From Achromobacter piechaudii NBRC 102461 (GTDB lineage: Bacteria; Pseudomonadota; Gammaproteobacteria; Burkholderiales; Burkholderiaceae_B): a DNA stretch of 64,000 nt. Where the stretch lies: contig NZ_BCTK01000006.1 of NCBI RefSeq assembly GCF_001571245.1, forward strand, positions 558,001-622,000, written 5' to 3'. How positions within the stretch are numbered: position 1 is the first letter of the stretch; each line of letters opens with the position of its first letter. A program made the translations under genes and the position numbers. The notes below the pieces were generated by a model. The model searched no databases. It saw only the letters and a program-made list of their open reading frames with translations, and was not told the DNA's origin. This document shows, piece by piece, positions 60,909 to 64,000 of this stretch.

Positions 60909-60934
60909 GACGGGCCGAGACCTTCCGGCCCGTC
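60909..60934. terminator. Hairpin between convergent genes
   Basis: GACGGGCCG and CGGCCCGTC give a perfect 9-bp GC stem with an 8-nt loop, between the YkvA and NIPSNAP stops. There is no U run on either strand, so it may act as an RNA stabiliser or weak terminator. Confidence 0.5.
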
Positions 60935-60964
60935 GCTGTCCCAGGCGCGCTGCGTCGCCGCCGC

Positions 60965-61282
60965 TTAGGGGTGAAAAAACGCCGTCGGTGTCATCAGCCG
61001 GTTTTCCTGGCGGATCAGATAGCCGGCCTCGGCGCTCTTGGTCAGATAGCCCGCCCATGCGGGGTCTTTCTGCAACGCCTGGCGCTTGGCTTCGCGGTCG
61101 GCGGCGCTGTCATAGACCCAGATGTGCATGTAGCTGTTGACGTCGCCTGTCTCGGTCTGCATGTAGGCGAGGGGTTTGCCCAGGTGGCGGCTCTGCACCT
61201 CATAGCCGTGCTCTGCATAGAGCGCCAGGTGCTTCTTGATGGTGCCGGCGCGGCAGGTATAGGTACGTACGTCGTAAAGCAT
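60965..61282 (-). CDS. NIPSNAP family protein
   Basis: Protein of 105 residues, single NIPSNAP (dimeric alpha-beta barrel) domain: MLYDVRTYTCRAGTIKKHLALYAEHGYEVQSRHLGKPLAYMQTETGDVNSYMHIWVYDSAADREAKRQAL. Such proteins often accompany catabolic genes but their activity is mostly unknown. It is the last gene of a minus-strand operon after the Bug and ThDP-enzyme genes, 36 nt from the former. Confidence 0.9.
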   Translation of the reverse strand: MLYDVRTYTCRAGTIKKHLALYAEHGYEVQSRHLGKPLAYMQTETGDVNSYMHIWVYDSAADREAKRQALQKDPAWAGYLTKSAEAGYLIRQENRLMTPTAFFHP

Positions 61283-61318
61283 GGTGCATCCTTGATTGAT
61301 GTTGCGAAAAATTGATCG

Positions 61319-62305
61319 TCAGTCGGCCGTGGCGCCGGACTGTTTCACCAGCACGCTCCAGCGCGCGACTTCCTGGTTCACGTATTGCTGAAAGGCGGCA
61401 TGGCCGTCGCCGACGGGGTCGGCGCCCAAGCCCTTCAACTTGTCCTGCACGGCAGGGTCGGCCACGCCCTGGGTGATGGCTTGCGACAGCTTTTCCACCA
61501 CGGGCGCCGGCGTGGCAGCGGGCGCGAAAAGGCCGAACCAGGAGCGGGCGTTCATGGCCGGGTATTTCGTCTCGGAAAACGCCGGTACGTTGGGCAGCGA
61601 CGCGTGGCGCTGCTGGCCCGTGACGGCGATGGGCGTCAGGCGGCCGGCCTGCACCTGCGACAGCACTTCGGGCAGGTTCGCGAACATGATCTGCACCTGG
61701 CCGCCCATCAGGTCATTGAGCGCTTGCGAGCCGCCCTTGTAGGGCACGTGCGTCATCTGCGCGTCAGCCAGCGAATTGAACTGCGCGCCCGCCAGGTGCG
61801 ACGCCGTGCCGGTGCCGCCCGACGCATAGTTCACGCGGTTGCCGTTGGCCTTGGCGTAGGCGGCCAATTCCTCGACGGTCTTGGCCGGCACCGACGGATT
61901 CACCACCAGCAGCAAGGGCACCGACGCCAGGTTCGACAGGCCCGTGAAGTCGCCCGTCAGGCTGTAGTCCAGCTTGTGATAAAGCGTGGAATTGATGGCA
62001 TGGCTGGACGTGGCCATCAGCAGCGTGTAGCCGTCGGGCTCGGCGCGCGCCGCCATGACCGCGCCAATATTGCCGTTGGCGCCTGCCTTGTTCTCCACGA
62101 CCACCGGCTGGCCGAGGCGGGTGGACATGGCCTGCGCCACGGTGCGCGCGATGACGTCGGTGGCGCCGCCCGCAGCAAAGGGCACGATGATGCGCAGCGG
62201 GCGTTCGGGATAGGCAGAGGCGGCGGACGCGGCCGTGCTCAAGGTCGCGGCGGCGAGCATCGCGGCTGCGGCCAGCCGCCGTACGGGGGGCAGGGGGATA
62301 TTCAT
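61319..62305 (-). CDS. Bug-type tripartite tricarboxylate transporter substrate-binding protein
   Basis: Periplasmic receptor of 328 residues. Signal peptide to ASAASA, then YPERPLRIIVPFAAGGATDVIARTVAQAMSTRLGQPVVVENKAGANGNIGAVMAARAEPDGYTLLMATSSHAINSTLY, the family hallmarks. It is preceded by GAGAG at the ATG and lies between the ThDP-enzyme and NIPSNAP genes in one operon, so it may bind the 2-oxoacid or precursor processed by that enzyme. Confidence 0.93.
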   Translation of the reverse strand: MNIPLPPVRRLAAAAMLAAATLSTAASAASAYPERPLRIIVPFAAGGATDVIARTVAQAMSTRLGQPVVVENKAGANGNIGAVMAARAEPDGYTLLMATSSHAINSTLYHKLDYSLTGDFTGLSNLASVPLLLVVNPSVPAKTVEELAAYAKANGNRVNYASGGTGTASHLAGAQFNSLADAQMTHVPYKGGSQALNDLMGGQVQIMFANLPEVLSQVQAGRLTPIAVTGQQRHASLPNVPAFSETKYPAMNARSWFGLFAPAATPAPVVEKLSQAITQGVADPAVQDKLKGLGADPVGDGHAAFQQYVNQEVARWSVLVKQSGATAD

Positions 62306-62390
62306 AGTCTCTCTCCAGTGTTGGATATTTTTTTATGTAGGCGCCGCGCGCCGTTCTTGCGTCCGGCGCGCGGCAATCCGCTCCTGCAAG

Positions 62391-64000
62391 TCAGGATGCG
62401 GCGCGCCGCGCCTTGTCGCGCAGGCTGGTCAGGGTGGCCCGGGGCGTGATGACTTCGGGGTCCAGACTGAGTTCGATCAGATACGGCGAACCGCTGTCCA
62501 GCGCCCGCTTCAAGGCGGGCGCGAAACTCTCGTGGCTGTCCACGCGTTCGGCGGGCACGCCGAACGATTCCGCATAGGCCACGAAGTCGGGGTTGCTGAG
62601 GTCCGTGCCGATGGTCCGGCCGGGGTAGTGCACTTCCTGGTGCATGCGGATCGTGCCGTACATGCCGTTGTTGAACACGATGAAGACGATGGCCAGCCGG
62701 TGCTGTTTGACGGTGGCCAGCTCTTGCGAGGTCATCAGAAAGCAGCCGTCCCCAGCCAGGCAGACGACCTGCCGTTCGGGGTGGCGCAGCTTGGCCGCGA
62801 TGGCGGCGGGCACGCCGTATCCCATCGCGCCGCTGGTGGGCGCTAGCTGGCTGCGCGGATGGCTGAAACGGTAGTAGCGATGTGCCCAGGCGCTGTAGTT
62901 GCCCGCGCCGTTGGTGAGGATCGCGTGCGCATCCAAGGTCTCGCGCAGCGCGACGATGACGCGCGCCGGGTCCATGGGCAGATCGGTAGCAGGCGGTTCC
63001 GTGTAGCGCAGATAGCTCTGCCGCAGCCCGTCGAGCCAGCCGCGCCACGGGGTGGCGTCCAGCGGCTCCAACGCGGCAGCCGCGTCCGCGAAGGCGTTCA
63101 GGCCCGACTGTATCTTCAAGGCAGGTTGATAAACCCGGCCCAGTTCTTCGGGGCTGGCCAGTACGTGGATCAGCGTCTGTTTGGGCACGGGAGATTGCAG
63201 CAGCGTATAGCCGCCCGTCACCATTTCACCCAGGCGCGCGCCCACCGCCAGGATCACGTCGGCATTGCGCACGGCATCGGCCAGTTCCGGGTTGATGCCG
63301 ATGCCTACTTCGCCGACGTATTGCGCATGGTGGTTGTCGTACAGGTCCTGGCGGCGGAACGAGCACGCCACGGGCAGGCCATTCTGATGCGCGTAGCGGG
63401 CAAGGCTGTCCAGGCCCGCGCGGGTCCAGCCCGAACCGCCCACGATCATCAGCGGCCGCTGCGCGTCGGCCAGCAAAGCGCGCATGCCTGCCATGGCATC
63501 GGGCGCCGGGTGCGCCTGCGGAAACTGGATCGTTCCGCAGTCCTGGGGCGCGGCCAGTTCGGTCAGCATGTCTTCGGGCAATGCCAGCACCACGGGACCG
63601 GGCCGGCCCGACATCGCCACCGAGAAGGCGCGGTTCATGTATTCGGTGACGCGCGCGGCGCTGTCGATCTGCGCCACCCATTTGCTGAACTGCCCGAACA
63701 TGCGGCGGTAATCGATTTCCTGGAAGGCCTCGCGCTCGACCATGTCGTTGCCGACCTGGCCCACCAGCACGATAAGCGGCGTGGAATCCTGAAACGCCGT
63801 CTGCACGCCGATGCTGGCATTGGTGGCGCCCGGCCCGCGCGTGACCATGCAGACGCCCGGCCGGCCTGTCAGTTTGCCGTGCGCTTCGGCCATGAACGAC
63901 GCTGCGCCTTCGTGGCGGCAGGACACCAGGCGGATCCGCTCGCGTTCCGTGTACAGCGCGTCCAGCACGTCCAGATAGCTTTCGCCGGGCACGCCGAACA
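62391..64000 (-). CDS. Thiamine-diphosphate-dependent enzyme (acetolactate synthase/benzoylformate decarboxylase family), N-terminus cut by window
   Basis: ThDP enzyme, at least 536 residues visible and continuing past the window end (the last codons read FGVPGESYLDVLDAL, an internal family motif). The activating glutamate lies in CRHEGAASFMAEAHGKLTGRPGVCMVTRGPGATN, and the ThDP/metal site is AGDGCFLMTSQELATVKQHRLAIVFIVFNNGMYG (GDG...NN). The type is a 2-oxoacid lyase or decarboxylase; the acetolactate-synthase-like start does not prove that reaction. The Bug gene follows after 85 nt in the same direction. An internal GTG at 63992 is not the true start. Confidence 0.9.
   Translation of the reverse strand, partial: FGVPGESYLDVLDALYTERERIRLVSCRHEGAASFMAEAHGKLTGRPGVCMVTRGPGATNASIGVQTAFQDSTPLIVLVGQVGNDMVEREAFQEIDYRRMFGQFSKWVAQIDSAARVTEYMNRAFSVAMSGRPGPVVLALPEDMLTELAAPQDCGTIQFPQAHPAPDAMAGMRALLADAQRPLMIVGGSGWTRAGLDSLARYAHQNGLPVACSFRRQDLYDNHHAQYVGEVGIGINPELADAVRNADVILAVGARLGEMVTGGYTLLQSPVPKQTLIHVLASPEELGRVYQPALKIQSGLNAFADAAAALEPLDATPWRGWLDGLRQSYLRYTEPPATDLPMDPARVIVALRETLDAHAILTNGAGNYSAWAHRYYRFSHPRSQLAPTSGAMGYGVPAAIAAKLRHPERQVVCLAGDGCFLMTSQELATVKQHRLAIVFIVFNNGMYGTIRMHQEVHYPGRTIGTDLSNPDFVAYAESFGVPAERVDSHESFAPALKRALDSGSPYLIELSLDPEVITPRATLTSLRDKARRAAS

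Overview
The window is GC-rich bacterial chromosome, most likely from an Alcaligenaceae member (Achromobacter or Bordetella type, Burkholderiales). Three Bug-type tripartite tricarboxylate receptor proteins, tandem FecI/FecR/TonB-receptor systems, many LysR/GntR/MarR-linked catabolic operons and a groESL operon behind a CIRCE element all fit that assignment. The genus is inferred from gene content, not tested.

Layout. 1-2.6 kb: the 5' part of an aldehyde dehydrogenase gene divergent from a MarR regulator, then a YihY/BrkB membrane protein. 2.7-4.9 kb: groL and groS on the minus strand with terminator, promoter and CIRCE. 5-20.7 kb: three successive iron-siderophore cell-surface signalling systems (ECF sigma factor, FecR anti-sigma factor, TonB-dependent receptor with STN domain); the third is followed by a DUF3649 / PepSY-TM / DUF3325 inner-membrane cassette. 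A decayed DUF1311 gene lies between systems 1 and 2. 20.7-29.6 kb (minus): one long operon for a five-component amide/urea-type ABC importer, an amidase, an AmiC-like sensor, an AmiR-like ANTAR protein and an Fe-alcohol dehydrogenase; its leader holds a terminator-like hairpin and a competing stem.

30-34 kb: enoyl-CoA hydratase, CaiB CoA-transferase, LysR and Bug protein. A 30-bp element recurs upstream of the first and last of these genes. 34-40 kb: small regulator/enzyme pairs (ArsR with an alpha/beta hydrolase, TetR with a flavoprotein), small membrane proteins and an Asp/Glu racemase family protein. 40.3-41.8 kb: a visibly AT-richer island that has the structure of two integron gene cassettes (HEPN-like gene and DUF1643 gene), each with a 5' end complementary to the start of its own attC-like site, and with no integrase in the window. 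I regard this as the most notable find.

42-52.6 kb: a SUKH-like gene, a carboxylesterase, and a 5-oxoproline-type module: pxpA divergent from an operon for a PotABCD-like importer, PxpB, PxpC, a GntR/FCD regulator and a 2-hydroxyacid dehydrogenase, with a perfect 11-1-11 palindrome between them. 52.6-58.5 kb: a LysR gene and a D-amino-acid-derivative cluster (N-carbamoylase-like hydrolase, PLP dehydratase, Bug protein, N-acyl-D-amino-acid deacylase). 58.5-64 kb: SDR and divergent LysR, a YkvA-like protein, then NIPSNAP, Bug protein and a ThDP enzyme cut by the window end.

The overall picture is of uptake and catabolic operons, each paired with its own regulator, plus iron scavenging, interrupted by one small acquired cassette island.
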